A stretch of DNA of 46,706 bases from Deltaproteobacteria bacterium (GTDB taxonomy: Bacteria; Desulfobacterota; JAFDED01): NCBI GenBank assembly GCA_019310535.1, contig JAFDED010000025.1, positions 1 through 46,706 of the forward strand, written 5' to 3'. Below the pieces are notes generated by a model that was not told where the DNA came from, did not search any database, and saw only the letters and a list, made by a program, of their open reading frames with translations. Both the position numbers and the translations under genes were made by a program. Positions 35,221-44,423 of this stretch are shown piece after piece. Each line of letters starts with the position of its first letter. The first letter of the stretch is position 1.

Positions 35221-35517
35221 ATTCTTGCTCGTCCTTTCCATTCGAGATAATATTCCATTCAGAAACGTAATGGTGAATATTCAAAAAGCAAATAAGGCAC
35301 ACTCTTATTTTCCATAATTATTATATCAAATAAGACCTTGTGCTGGCTACTCTTTTTCCCGAGAATAATACGAAAATGCAGCGTAAATACTCAAGAAAGT
35401 GCTTTTTTCGTAGTCTTTCAACGTCGTGAGCTATTGAGAGGAATAATCCCTTGCATAATTTCATTCTCATGGTTGCTGCCGCTGTTTCCTGATGATACAA
35501 TTTATCATTAAAAAATA

Positions 35518-35875
35518 GGATTATCCTATCAGGTCAGCAAATAAAACTTTAATTGCCTGATTTCTAAATTCTTATTGCTTACCCATTGGACCGAAAGTTG
35601 TGATTCAATACCGGACGAACCTTAATGGCATTCAGGTTCCATGAGGGACGGCCCGGACAATGTATTGATTGTCCGGGCTGCGAAGCAGCAAGAGGCAGTA
35701 CATGGATCGTTTAATGGTTCCCGGGCGCGGGGCGCACCGGGCAAAACCTCTTGTCGCTTCGCGACCCGGACGACAAGTCGTCCGGGCCATCCCAACAAAT
35801 TCTTCATCTATTATTGGCGGCAATTTGACTGTAATATCGTTGATCAATATGTTGCTGATCAAAGTGGATAATTCT
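35518..35875 (+). repeat. MITE-like hairpin repeat, copy C (full length)
   Basis: This is the reference copy, 358 bp, bounded by a perfect 11-bp duplication ATTAAAAAATA (35507-35517 and 35876-35886). The ends GGATTATCC...GTCAGCAA and, inverted, GAATTATCC...ATCAGCAA form an imperfect terminal repeat. It has two GC-rich hairpins based on CCCGGACAAT/ATTGTCCGGG and GACGACAAGTCGTC. It lies directly in front of the ribosome site of the DUF362 gene. No protein frame is convincing. Confidence 0.88.
35825..35853 (+). promoter_or_regulatory. Outward promoter in repeat copy C
   Basis: TTGACT (35825-35830), a 17-base spacer and TATGTT (35848-35853) make a good sigma70-type promoter, directed out of the right end. 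Its start would lie about 45 bases before the DUF362 ATG. The same boxes occur in copy B and are degenerate in copy A. Confidence 0.55.
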
Positions 35876-35904
35876 ATTAAAAAATATGCCGAGGAGACAT
35901 AAAT

Positions 35905-37017
35905 ATGCGCAGTAATCGGATTTGGTCTGAAAATATGCCTGAGTCAACATCCAAAGTCTATTTTGTTCCTCTTCCTGATGGTGCCGGAGTCCATCAGCAA
36001 GTCGAGGGGGTCCGGCAGGCATACGAGGCGGTCGGGGGCGGAAATGTCGTCAAGGCCGGTGATTTTGCGGCCGTCAAGGTGCATGTGGGAGAAAAGGGCG
36101 GCACAACTCATGCGCATCCCGAACTGACCAAAGAGATCGTCCGGTTAATCAAGAAAGAGGGAGCCGAGCCTTTTCTGACCGAGACTTCCACGTTATACAA
36201 GGGAGAGAGGATGAACGGCGTCAAACACCTTTTGCATGCCCATTTTCAGGGTTTCTCGGTGGAGCGGGTGGGTGCGCCGTTTGTGATGGCGGACGGTCTG
36301 CTGGGGAATACTGATGATCGGGTGGAGATCCATGGGGAATTGAACGAAGCGGTCTACATCGCCAAAGAGATCTTGCTGGCGGACGCCCTCGTGGTGATGT
36401 CCCACGCCACCGGGCATATAGGAACGGGATTGGGGGCTTGCATCAAAAACTTAGGGATGGGTCTGGCGAGCCGGAGAGGAAAGCTTCGCCAGCATTCATC
36501 GTTACAACCGCACGTGAAAGAAAATCTATGTCAACTCTGCGGCAAGTGCATGGAATGGTGCCCACAGGGGGCAATTGTGGAGCGGAATGGCAAAGCGTTC
36601 ATCCTGGTAGAACAATGCATCGGCTGCGGAGAATGCTTGACGGTTTGCAAATTTGACGCCATTCCATTCAACTGGGACGTGGGATCCATGACTATTCAAA
36701 AGAATATGGCGGAGTATGCGTTAGGTGTGTTAGTAAATAAAAAAGAGAAGGCAGTTTTTTTTAACATTCTTGTGAATATGACTAAAGATTGCGACTGCTT
36801 GAACAGGAAGCAACAGAAGATTATGCCGGACGTGGGGATTATTGCTTCGGTTGACCCGGTTGCTGTTGACAAAGCCACATTAGACATAACGGTAGGGCCA
36901 AATAAAGAAAATCTGGCTACCCTTTCGTATCCTGGTATTGATCCCATGATCCAGCTTCGCCACGCGGAGAAGATCGGACTGGGAAGGTTGGCCTATGAGA
37001 TGATTCGAGTCGGATAA
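35905..37017 (+). CDS. DUF362 protein with two 4Fe-4S clusters
   Basis: This 370-residue cytosolic protein has a DUF362 domain (about 20-200) with KVHVGEKGGTTHAHPELT and MSHATGHIGTGLGACIKNLG. A bacterial ferredoxin part follows: CQLCGKCMEWCP (C209) and CIGCGECLTVCKF (C238). DUF362 proteins with ferredoxin modules occur near corrinoid and redox enzymes, but the reaction is not settled. GAGGAG precedes the ATG. The repeat insertion at 35518-35875 lies 19 bases before the ribosome site, so its promoter may drive this gene. The SDR gene starts 67 bases after it. Confidence 0.9.
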   Translation: MRSNRIWSENMPESTSKVYFVPLPDGAGVHQQVEGVRQAYEAVGGGNVVKAGDFAAVKVHVGEKGGTTHAHPELTKEIVRLIKKEGAEPFLTETSTLYKGERMNGVKHLLHAHFQGFSVERVGAPFVMADGLLGNTDDRVEIHGELNEAVYIAKEILLADALVVMSHATGHIGTGLGACIKNLGMGLASRRGKLRQHSSLQPHVKENLCQLCGKCMEWCPQGAIVERNGKAFILVEQCIGCGECLTVCKFDAIPFNWDVGSMTIQKNMAEYALGVLVNKKEKAVFFNILVNMTKDCDCLNRKQQKIMPDVGIIASVDPVAVDKATLDITVGPNKENLATLSYPGIDPMIQLRHAEKIGLGRLAYEMIRVG

Positions 37018-37083
37018 TGGCCGGAACATGAATTGCGATTAAAAAGCAGAACCTTCGGCGTTGAGCATGAGAGGAGGCAGGCC

Positions 37084-37854
37084 ATGAAACTCCAGGACAA
37101 AGTCGCTATAATAACCGGCGGGGGAAGGGGGCTTGGCCGATCAGTGGCTCTTGCCTTTGGAAGGGAAGGAGCGAAGGTTGTTGTTGCTGCCCGCACCAAA
37201 GAGACCATTGATCACGTGGCCGTGGAATTACGATCGCTGAAAAAAAGCGTACTCGCAATGCCTGTGGATATCTCTGATGAGAATCAGGTGGATCTTTTGG
37301 TTCAAAAGACCCTGAAGACATTTGGCACGATTGATATCCTGGTGAATAATGCAGGGACAAGAGGCCCTATAGGCCCCATCTGCAATGTTTTGCTGGAAGA
37401 ATGGGAGAAAACCATAAAGATTAACCTGACAGCCACATTTTTATGCTCAAAGGCCGTGTTGCCGGTAATGATGGAAAAAAAGAAAGGGAAAATTATCAAT
37501 GTAGCCACCACCATGAGTCTCAGGCCCAACCTTACTCCTTATTGCGTGGCAAAAGCGGGCGTCGTGCATTTCTCAAAACAGCTTGCCCGTGAAGTCAAGA
37601 ATTTCAATATCCAGGTCAATGCTATTCATCCGGGGGTTATGGATACCCAGATGCAGGCGGAGATAAGACAAGCAGGCGTGGAGGCTATCGGCACGGATTT
37701 ATTTGAAAGAATCAAGGAAGAAGGAATCCTTCACTCGCCTGATGAGCCGGCACAATTAGTCGTATTTCTCGCTTCAAAGGCGGCTGATGGAATTACAGGC
37801 GATTTTCTTTCCTTTGATGACAAGGAAGTGAAGTTTTTAATCTCTCAGGCCTGA
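37084..37854 (+). CDS. Short-chain dehydrogenase/reductase
   Basis: This 256-residue classical SDR has TGGGRGLG (11-18) for NAD(P), NNAG (about 88) and YCVAK with Y153 and K157. The Ser of the usual S-Y-K triad is not in its normal place: the segment before Tyr reads NVATTMSLRPN, so Thr142/143 or Ser145 may replace it. ADG-ITG near the C-terminus is typical. GAGAGGAGG precedes the ATG at 37084; the open frame to 37033 has no ribosome site. The substrate is unknown. It probably forms an operon with the DUF362 gene and the following radical SAM gene, 50 bases away. Confidence 0.9.
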   Translation: MKLQDKVAIITGGGRGLGRSVALAFGREGAKVVVAARTKETIDHVAVELRSLKKSVLAMPVDISDENQVDLLVQKTLKTFGTIDILVNNAGTRGPIGPICNVLLEEWEKTIKINLTATFLCSKAVLPVMMEKKKGKIINVATTMSLRPNLTPYCVAKAGVVHFSKQLAREVKNFNIQVNAIHPGVMDTQMQAEIRQAGVEAIGTDLFERIKEEGILHSPDEPAQLVVFLASKAADGITGDFLSFDDKEVKFLISQA

Positions 37855-37904
37855 TATTGGCATTATGACATTATGGATATGTTATCCCCAAAGTAGAGAA
37901 AAAC

Positions 37905-39020
37905 ATGTTTGAAAGGCTCTTAAAACATTTTAAAAAGGATGGCAGGGTATTCCAGGCATTTCAAATTGAGATCTCAACATACTGTTCCCTGGAATGCCAG
38001 ATGTGCCCCAGAACATTCTTTTCGGAGCAGTGGATATTCAAGAATATGTCCATGGAGACATTTCAAAAAATCGGCGGCTATTTTCCTTTAACGAAATGGG
38101 TTTATCTCCAAGGTTGGGGGGAACCGCTGGAAAATGAAAATCTGATTGAAATGGTCCGCCTGGCCAAGCGGGCGAACTGCTTGACCGGCTTTACGGACAA
38201 CGGTGTTAATCTCACAGATGATATTTCCAGGGAGCTGCTGAGCGAGGGCATCGATCTTGTGGTGATATCGATGGGGGGTGCTACCAAAGAAAGTCATGAA
38301 ATGCTGCGGGTAGGGTCTGACTTCGGCCGAATCCTGGATAATGTCAAAAAATTAACCGAATTAAAAAAACACTTGAATATCAATACTCCCACGGTCAAGC
38401 TTTCCCAGATAATGACGAAATTCAATATCGGATACCTCCCGGGCATGATCCCTTTGGCCATAGAGCTGGGAGTGGATGAAGTCATGGTAACAAATATCGA
38501 TTATCTGGCCGGGGAACGATGTAATTTCTTGAGGACTTTTTATCATGAATCCCCATCACCAGCGTTTCAAGATAGCATCGATGAAATGCATCGGCTGGGG
38601 AAAGAGATGGGAATGACCGTGAGATCTTACCCTCTTAAGGCGGAAGAGGTCTTGGTTTGCGAAGCCAATCCGCCTCAAAATGTCTTTTTTTCTGTGGATG
38701 GTTCTGTAGCCCCCTGTATTTATCTCCGGATTCCCAAGAAAGGAGATATCATCAGGATTTTTCAAAACAAAGAATACCATGTTCCGCAGACGTTCTTCGG
38801 AAACATTAATGACGAAGATTTTCTTCAGATTTGGAACAAGGAATCCTATAAAAGGTTCAGGAAAATATTTGAGGAACGAAGAAAGGCGGAGTTTAATATG
38901 GCGAAAGCTTTAGAAGCAATTGATAGCATGAGCTTTTCAAAGTTCAAAGAACAAATCGACAAAAGGCCGCCTCCTTTTCCGGACGTTTGTCAAACGTGTT
39001 ATAAGGCTTACGGGATTTAA
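37905..39020 (+). CDS. Radical SAM/SPASM protein 1
   Basis: This 371-residue radical SAM enzyme has the cluster motif CSLECQMC (C27, C31, C34) near the N-terminus, then the GGE-like WGEPLE segment (about 75). A C-terminal SPASM-like part has CEANPPQNVFFSVDGSVAPC (about 250-270) and CQTCYKAYGI at the end. Such proteins often mature peptides or cofactors with auxiliary 4Fe-4S clusters. No peptide substrate gene is seen. It converges with a second similar protein on the other strand, with the same C-terminal CxTCYxxYG ending. Confidence 0.85.
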   Translation: MFERLLKHFKKDGRVFQAFQIEISTYCSLECQMCPRTFFSEQWIFKNMSMETFQKIGGYFPLTKWVYLQGWGEPLENENLIEMVRLAKRANCLTGFTDNGVNLTDDISRELLSEGIDLVVISMGGATKESHEMLRVGSDFGRILDNVKKLTELKKHLNINTPTVKLSQIMTKFNIGYLPGMIPLAIELGVDEVMVTNIDYLAGERCNFLRTFYHESPSPAFQDSIDEMHRLGKEMGMTVRSYPLKAEEVLVCEANPPQNVFFSVDGSVAPCIYLRIPKKGDIIRIFQNKEYHVPQTFFGNINDEDFLQIWNKESYKRFRKIFEERRKAEFNMAKALEAIDSMSFSKFKEQIDKRPPPFPDVCQTCYKAYGI

Positions 39021-39078
39021 CATCAGAGGGGTATATAGAGTTGCTTTGAACGAGGAACAGAACTTTTTCGTCATTAAC

Positions 39079-40167
39079 TCAGACACCATAAATGTAATGG
39101 CAAGTTCGGCACCCTTCAGGAATCGGGTGCAAGGAGAATGAGCTTTCAATCTTATGAGATGAACCCCCGACTATCGTCTGAACGAACCGGCTTTGTATGC
39201 CTTTTTTGCGCCTGTCGAATTGTTTGCGAAATGCCCGATACGCTCGGCTTTCCCAGATTTCCTCAAAATCCGTCTCGTTTATATTTCCCAACCGCATTGT
39301 GGGCGCCTGACACCAGACTCCCTGAAAAACTCGCTTCTGAGCATAGCAAAGTGTGATGCACGGCGAGACATGCCCTTCCCAGTTGAAAAATACGGTATGC
39401 AATGGGTCTTGTTCGCAAACCGAGAGCTCTCCGGGGAGAAAATCATAAACTCTCATAAACAGGCCTTTTTCCCGGGCTCTTTTCAAACTCTCATGAACGA
39501 TTTGCTGGTGGGAAGGATCGATTTTCTCAGGTTCCCAGTGGAAAATTCGCTCTGCGTCGTGTTCCGCGGCCAGGATAACATCCAGATTTTTGGCGATTAG
39601 TTTATCAATACCTAGATCGACACAAATATCTACCATCAGCGGGAGTTCATGAATATTGCCGCGCATCATGACGAAAAAGATCATTGTAGTGCCTGGATAA
39701 GGGGCTGATGTTTTACTACGCAGTTCTTCCATGCTGGAAATGTGAGAAAGCACCTTGTTGAAAGATGCTCCCCTGCGAATATTCTCATACGTATGTGGTG
39801 TCGCGCCGTCCACAGAATAGGCAACCCAATCCAGCCCGAGTTTCGCCATTTCCCGTGACAATTCCTTTGAGAGCATTGTGGCATTGGTGCTGAATCCCAC
39901 GCGACATCCTTTCTTCTTTGACAAGGCGATCATATCCAGCAGTTGGGGATGAATGAGAGGTTCGCCACCACCGGTCAGATCCACTTCCTCTGTTCCGTGG
40001 AAGGAACGCGCGATGGCAAGGAACGTGTTCCATTCCATGTCCGAAGCACCGGCACGCATCTCATGCCAAGGACACATGGAACAACGCAAATTGCAACGAA
40101 GTGTCGGTTCCACCTGGAAGAGTTTGAATTTCCGCATCGAAAGCATGCGTTTTAAAGAAAAAACCAC
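39079..40167 (-). CDS. Radical SAM/SPASM protein 2
   Basis: This 362-residue protein has the radical SAM motif CNLRCSMC (C25, C29, C32) and VDLTGGGEPLIHP (about 60-72). SPASM-type segments are CEQDPLHTVFFNWEGHVSPC and CRTCHYIYGV at the C-terminus. It resembles protein 1 in layout and ending but is distinct in sequence, so they may be related by old duplication. The start is a GTG at 40167 with GAGGGTG upstream; ATG at 40146 is an alternative. Its target is unknown. It converges with protein 1. Confidence 0.85.
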   Translation of the reverse strand: MVFSLKRMLSMRKFKLFQVEPTLRCNLRCSMCPWHEMRAGASDMEWNTFLAIARSFHGTEEVDLTGGGEPLIHPQLLDMIALSKKKGCRVGFSTNATMLSKELSREMAKLGLDWVAYSVDGATPHTYENIRRGASFNKVLSHISSMEELRSKTSAPYPGTTMIFFVMMRGNIHELPLMVDICVDLGIDKLIAKNLDVILAAEHDAERIFHWEPEKIDPSHQQIVHESLKRAREKGLFMRVYDFLPGELSVCEQDPLHTVFFNWEGHVSPCITLCYAQKRVFQGVWCQAPTMRLGNINETDFEEIWESRAYRAFRKQFDRRKKGIQSRFVQTIVGGSSHKIESSFSLHPIPEGCRTCHYIYGV

Positions 40168-40374
40168 AACACCCTCTGCGAATACTTATTATTTCTGCTT
40201 AACGGAAATGATAACCAAATCTAACGTTTCGCAGTTAAATTTGTGTTCAAAAACACTTTCAATGTGGCGAAATTACTTTAAGTCTTGAAAATCACTAAAA
40301 AAGGAATTGCCATGAGACAGTATAGATCATTTTCTCTTTCATTGCAAAAGGAAATGGATGGAAACCCTGGCAAA

Positions 40375-40403
40375 TTGACATAATACATGAATTTTGATAT
40401 TTT
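40375..40403 (+). promoter_or_regulatory. Promoter of the partner-switching module
   Basis: TTGACA (40375-40380), a 17-base spacer and TATTTT (40398-40403) form a near-consensus sigma70-type promoter, 62 bases upstream of the phosphatase ATG. The 283-base gap before the gene is AT-rich and has no other feature that I recognise. Confidence 0.6.
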
Positions 40404-40465
40404 AAAACTAAATGTTTGTTTCCTGAGTAGATGCGCGGCAGGATCGCTTCTTGGACAGGAATATC

Positions 40466-41764
40466 ATGAAAAATTCTCTGAATAATGATGAAACCCTTGA
40501 GCGAATGCGTATCCTTCAGGAGATGAGCGCCATACTGACATCTACCTATGACCTCGACCGGCTTATGCGCAGGTTATTTGGCAAAGTAGCCGGGGTTTTG
40601 GGCGCTGCTGCCGGATCTCTGTGGCTCAAGGAAAAGGAGAGCGATGAGCTGGTCTGCAGAGTTGCTTTGCCTCCCAATGCATTGTTATTTGAAGGGAGGC
40701 GTCTGAAACTGGGACAAGGCATAGCAGGTTCGGTGGCCCGGTCCAAAAAAGGGATGATCATCCCTGACGTGGAACAGGAGCCCAGGTGGGATCGGAGCTT
40801 CGACCAAAAAACGGGCTTTCGGACAAGGTCCATCCTGTGTGTGCCACTGATTGTGCATGGGCGTTCCATCGGTGCTATCCAGTTCGTCAACAAACTACGG
40901 GAAGAGGAGCAATTTTCTGAAGCTGATCTTGCATTCTCCGGTTCTCTGGCTAATAACTGTGCGGCTGCTATCGAGCATGCCCGGCTTTTGGAGGAACTCC
41001 AGGCTAAACGTCAGTTAGAACGGGAGATGGAAATCGCGCGCTCTATCCAGGAAAGTATGCTGCCCAGGAGGTTCCCCTCTATCGGGGGGATCGAGGTGGC
41101 GGCGGCCACATTCCCTGCTCATGAGCTGGGTGGGGATCTATATGATGTCCTGCAGGTAGGCCCTCAGAAATACGGTTTCGTCATAGCCGACGTGTCCGGC
41201 AAAAGCCTTCCAGCCGCGCTTTTTATGGCCAGAGCATGCGGGTTGATCCGCGCGGAATCCCGTGAGGGGGCGACTCCCAGCAACATTCTATGCAGCGTTA
41301 ATGAGTTTCTCTTCGATCATTCCGGTACGGATATGTTTGTTACGGTGGTTTATTCCATTTATAACACCCAAACTGAGTCCATTTCATACGCCAATGCAGG
41401 GCATTGCGCACCGCTGCTTATCCATCAGAGCGGAGAACACCAGCCGTTGGAGACGCACGGCAAACCACTGGGCGTCGTGCCGGAGTTGATGCTTCCCCAG
41501 GGGAAAGTTGAGCTGCGTGAGGGAGACCTTCTGATATTGTACACGGATGGTGTTGTGGAGGCGATGAACAAAGAGGATGAGCAGTTCGGCGAGACACGCT
41601 TTTTGGAATTGATTAAGGAGAACCGGGATGAGCCGCTGCCGGAAATTATCGACCGGATAAGGAAGGCCGTCATTGCATTCACGGGCGACAGCCGGCAGGA
41701 TGACATCACACTACTTGTTGTGAGGCGGAAGGTCGGAGAAGAAAATGCCTTATTGGCTGGATAG
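40466..41764 (+). CDS. GAF domain PP2C-type serine phosphatase (RsbU/SpoIIE-like)
   Basis: The protein has about 432 residues. An N-terminal GAF domain (about 15-165) would bind a signal. A short coiled linker (about 170-200, rich in Glu and Arg) leads to a PP2C/SpoIIE phosphatase domain (about 205-425) with AHELGGDLYDV, VIADVSGKSLPAALFMA and SRQDDITLLVV carrying the metal Asp residues. It would dephosphorylate the STAS antagonist encoded two genes on. The start is ATG at 40466; TTG at 40451 is possible. Confidence 0.88.
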   Translation: MKNSLNNDETLERMRILQEMSAILTSTYDLDRLMRRLFGKVAGVLGAAAGSLWLKEKESDELVCRVALPPNALLFEGRRLKLGQGIAGSVARSKKGMIIPDVEQEPRWDRSFDQKTGFRTRSILCVPLIVHGRSIGAIQFVNKLREEEQFSEADLAFSGSLANNCAAAIEHARLLEELQAKRQLEREMEIARSIQESMLPRRFPSIGGIEVAAATFPAHELGGDLYDVLQVGPQKYGFVIADVSGKSLPAALFMARACGLIRAESREGATPSNILCSVNEFLFDHSGTDMFVTVVYSIYNTQTESISYANAGHCAPLLIHQSGEHQPLETHGKPLGVVPELMLPQGKVELREGDLLILYTDGVVEAMNKEDEQFGETRFLELIKENRDEPLPEIIDRIRKAVIAFTGDSRQDDITLLVVRRKVGEENALLAG

Positions 41765-41896
41765 TCATCATATTTACTGCGACGTGTACCACGTCGAGGG
41801 CGGGAGAAGAAACCGTCTGGAACATATAACCGTTTTCCTGGCGGTGTTTTTGCAGCCAAGGGGTATCTCTTGAAGTGCAAAGAACGACAATCGGTG

Positions 41897-42313
41897 ATGG
41901 ATAGAATAATTGTCAATGCGAATCTAGCGCAATTGACAGCGATCAGTCGGTTTGTGACTTCATGGGCGCGAGATGCCGGCTTCGATGAGGAGAGAATACA
42001 GGATATCGAGCTGGCTGTTGAGGAACTGTGCACCAACATTATCCAGCACGGCTACTCACCGGGTTCATCCGGGACGATAGAGATCAGGTGTGAAGACGAA
42101 GGTGAGTGGGGAAGCATTTACATCTTGGATCGTGCGTCCCACTTCGACCCCTGCAGTTGGTCATCGTCCCCGTCCCGCAAAGATATCTCCACAACCAAGC
42201 CCGGGGGCAGGGGGATTGCAATTGTTAACAGGCTCGTCGATGGTCTGGAGTACGAGGAAAATCCGGATGGCGGTAATTGCGTGAGGATGATAAAGAAAAA
42301 ACAATCAAATTGA
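41897..42313 (+). CDS. Anti-sigma factor kinase-like ATPase (RsbW/SpoIIAB family)
   Basis: This HATPase_c protein of about 138 residues has the N box VEELCTNIIQHGY (Asn47) and the G box with KPGGRGIAIVNRLVD (about 98). It would phosphorylate the STAS protein and might bind a sigma factor or another partner. The start may be 41897 (ATG) or 41870 (TTG). It lies between the phosphatase and the STAS gene. Confidence 0.85.
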   Translation: MDRIIVNANLAQLTAISRFVTSWARDAGFDEERIQDIELAVEELCTNIIQHGYSPGSSGTIEIRCEDEGEWGSIYILDRASHFDPCSWSSSPSRKDISTTKPGGRGIAIVNRLVDGLEYEENPDGGNCVRMIKKKQSN

Positions 42314-42392
42314 GTGTGCGCTTCCCGGTGGAATACACTGAAAGGGAAGACCCGTCATCCCGGTATTCAAAGGCGACTTCGGAGTGAGATAA

Positions 42393-42758
42393 ATGAAAAT
42401 TATGGTGTCTCAGGCGGGACAGGATAAAAAAATGACGGTTGTTGCGCTGGAGGGCCGTATCGATGCATTGGCGGCCGACGAGGTTCTCGCAACCCTGCGA
42501 AAAGCGGTAAATAAAGGTTCTCACCATCTCGTCATCAACATGGCTCATGCCACTTTCATCAGTTCTTCCGGGCTCCGGGTCCTCCTCTCCATAGCCAAGC
42601 TGATTCATCAGGTTGGTGGAACTCTCCTGCTCGCGAACCTGTCGCCTCGTGTGCGCAAAGTATTCATCGTATCCGATCTGGAAGACCTGTTTACCTTTCA
42701 CGACAACGTTGAGCAGGCACTGGCCAGTCATGGCATGGCCCGGGATGAGAGCGCATAG
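42393..42758 (+). CDS. STAS-domain anti-sigma factor antagonist (RsbV/SpoIIAA-like)
   Basis: The gene encodes 121 residues of one STAS domain. The phosphorylation site lies in FISSSGLRVLL, with Ser58 the likely target; the Asp usually before it (DSSG) is replaced by Ser57. The phosphatase and kinase genes just upstream would control its phosphorylation state. No sigma factor gene is near. Confidence 0.88.
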   Translation: MKIMVSQAGQDKKMTVVALEGRIDALAADEVLATLRKAVNKGSHHLVINMAHATFISSSGLRVLLSIAKLIHQVGGTLLLANLSPRVRKVFIVSDLEDLFTFHDNVEQALASHGMARDESA

Positions 42759-42867
42759 ATGGCACTATCCGTATTTGCGGCCTTTTCCATCACTTGTACA
42801 AACAAGAATTGCACCCAACCGGTGAAAATCGAGCGTTGGAAAAAGGAACAAGATACAGGAGGAACGT

Positions 42868-43926
42868 ATGATTGACCTGAGAAGCGACACAGTAACGAAA
42901 CCCTCGGAGGGAATGCGAAAGGCCATGGCCGCGGCGGAGGTTGGGGATGACTGCTACCAGGAAGATCCCACGACTAACCGCCTGCAGTCCATGGTAGCCG
43001 AGATGCTGGGCAAAGAGGCGGCCCTGTTCATGGCATCGGGCACCATGTCGAATCAGGTGGCCCTCAAGACCCACACGCAACCCGGGGATGAAGTGATTGC
43101 AGAGTATGACGCGCACATTTACAACATCGAGGTGGGCGCGGCTGCTGCACTCAGCGGCGTGAACGTTCGACAGGTAAAAACTCCGGACAGCATACTTCGC
43201 GCCGAGCACATACTCCCGATCTTGCGGCCTATGGATAAAGTCCACGGAATCCGTCAAGTGCTTATCTGCGTGGAAAATACCCACAATCGGGCCTCCGGAG
43301 CCGTCTATCCTGTAGAGGTTGAGGCAGAGTTGGCCGAACTGGCCCATGGGAGGGGAATGGCCACCCACCTGGATGGGGCGCGGTTGTTCAATGCCTGTGT
43401 TGCCACCGGGACTTGCCCCGTCGACCATGCACGCCACTTCGACAGCATTTCCATTTGCCTGTCCAAAGGCCTGGGAGCTCCCGTAGGGTCCGTACTGGTC
43501 GGTTCCACAGATTTTATCAAAGAGGCGGCAAAAGTGCGACGCATGTTTGGCGGAGGCATGCGGCAGGTGGGTATTCTCGCTGCAGCAGGAATCTATGCCC
43601 TGGAGAACAATATAAAGCGCATGCAGGAGGATCACGATAACGCCCGGCGTTTTGCTGTTGCTCTTGCTGAAATTCCGGGTATTAACCTGGATGCCTCCAA
43701 GATTCAAACCAATATCGTGATATTCGGCGTTCGGGGAACGGGCTTAAGCGCTGCCCAATTTGTGAGCATCCTGCGGGAGCAGGGGGTCTTGATGAACCCT
43801 ATCGAGGGAGACCGCATACGGGCGGTAACCCACCTGGATGTGGATAGAAAGGCCATCGATGAGGCCATTGCGGTGATCAGAGGCGTGGCAGCTGACGGTA
43901 CCCGTCTCCAGGCCGCAAGGGCCTGA
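42868..43926 (+). CDS. ltaE: Low-specificity L-threonine aldolase
   Basis: This 352-residue PLP enzyme cleaves L-threonine or L-allo-threonine to glycine and acetaldehyde. It opens [16 protein letters not shown], has [13 protein letters not shown] (about 54), and [10 protein letters not shown] (about 167), and the PLP Lys200 in [18 protein letters not shown]. An AGGAGG site precedes the ATG. Length and all motifs fit the family. It is codirectional with the STAS gene, 109 bases away; a functional link is not apparent. Confidence 0.93.
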   Translation: MIDLRSDTVTKPSEGMRKAMAAAEVGDDCYQEDPTTNRLQSMVAEMLGKEAALFMASGTMSNQVALKTHTQPGDEVIAEYDAHIYNIEVGAAAALSGVNVRQVKTPDSILRAEHILPILRPMDKVHGIRQVLICVENTHNRASGAVYPVEVEAELAELAHGRGMATHLDGARLFNACVATGTCPVDHARHFDSISICLSKGLGAPVGSVLVGSTDFIKEAAKVRRMFGGGMRQVGILAAAGIYALENNIKRMQEDHDNARRFAVALAEIPGINLDASKIQTNIVIFGVRGTGLSAAQFVSILREQGVLMNPIEGDRIRAVTHLDVDRKAIDEAIAVIRGVAADGTRLQAARA

Positions 43927-44149
43927 GTACAAGGGCACGGTGCATTGAGCTGAAGCGAGTGAATATCCGGAGTTACAGAGTTTGCTGATTGCGCGTGAAG
44001 CGCGGATTTTTGTAACATTGAGCCCATTGCCTGGCCTAATTGTCCAGGACTTTTCCCGGTAATTCGCACAGATTTATCGAAATGCTTTGAATTTTAATAC
44101 CTTGCGGTCATCAGTACTTGAAAAAGGAATTGTGGAGCAACTTTTCGAT

Positions 44150-44355
44150 AGGGGAGGGCGGCCCGGGCGACCTGACGTCCGGGCCGCGAAGCGATAAAAG
44201 GCTGTCCACGCAAAGTCCCTGTTCCGCCGGCATACAGGTGAACATGAGAGGAATATCCGGGCAATCCTGATAGACGCAGCAACAGCACCCGGCGTTTAGA
44301 TATGGCCTCTTGCTGCTGCGCGGCCCGGATAACACATTGTCCGGGCCGCCCATGA
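44150..44355 (-). repeat. Hairpin repeat, divergent copy D (reverse orientation)
   Basis: On the minus strand this has GGCCCGGACAATGTGTTATC with its pairing arm, followed by GCAGCAGCAAGAGGC and, after a divergent middle, TATCGCTTCGCGGCCCGGAC with its arm. These are the core blocks of copies A-C. The outer parts of the full element (the roughly 110-bp left and 80-bp right arms) are not present, so it is a core-only or partial relative. Confidence 0.6.
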
Positions 44356-44423
44356 GCTCCGTTACTCCACCCCGGAGCGGGAGGTAATCCCCCAGATCTA
44401 TAATTACCACTTTTTTTGAAAAT

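Noticed and set aside
35632..35902. Several 60-77-codon frames inside repeat copy C (and equivalents in copy B)
   Set aside because: They follow the hairpin sequence, occur on both strands and are not conserved as protein between copies, so the repeat is non-coding.
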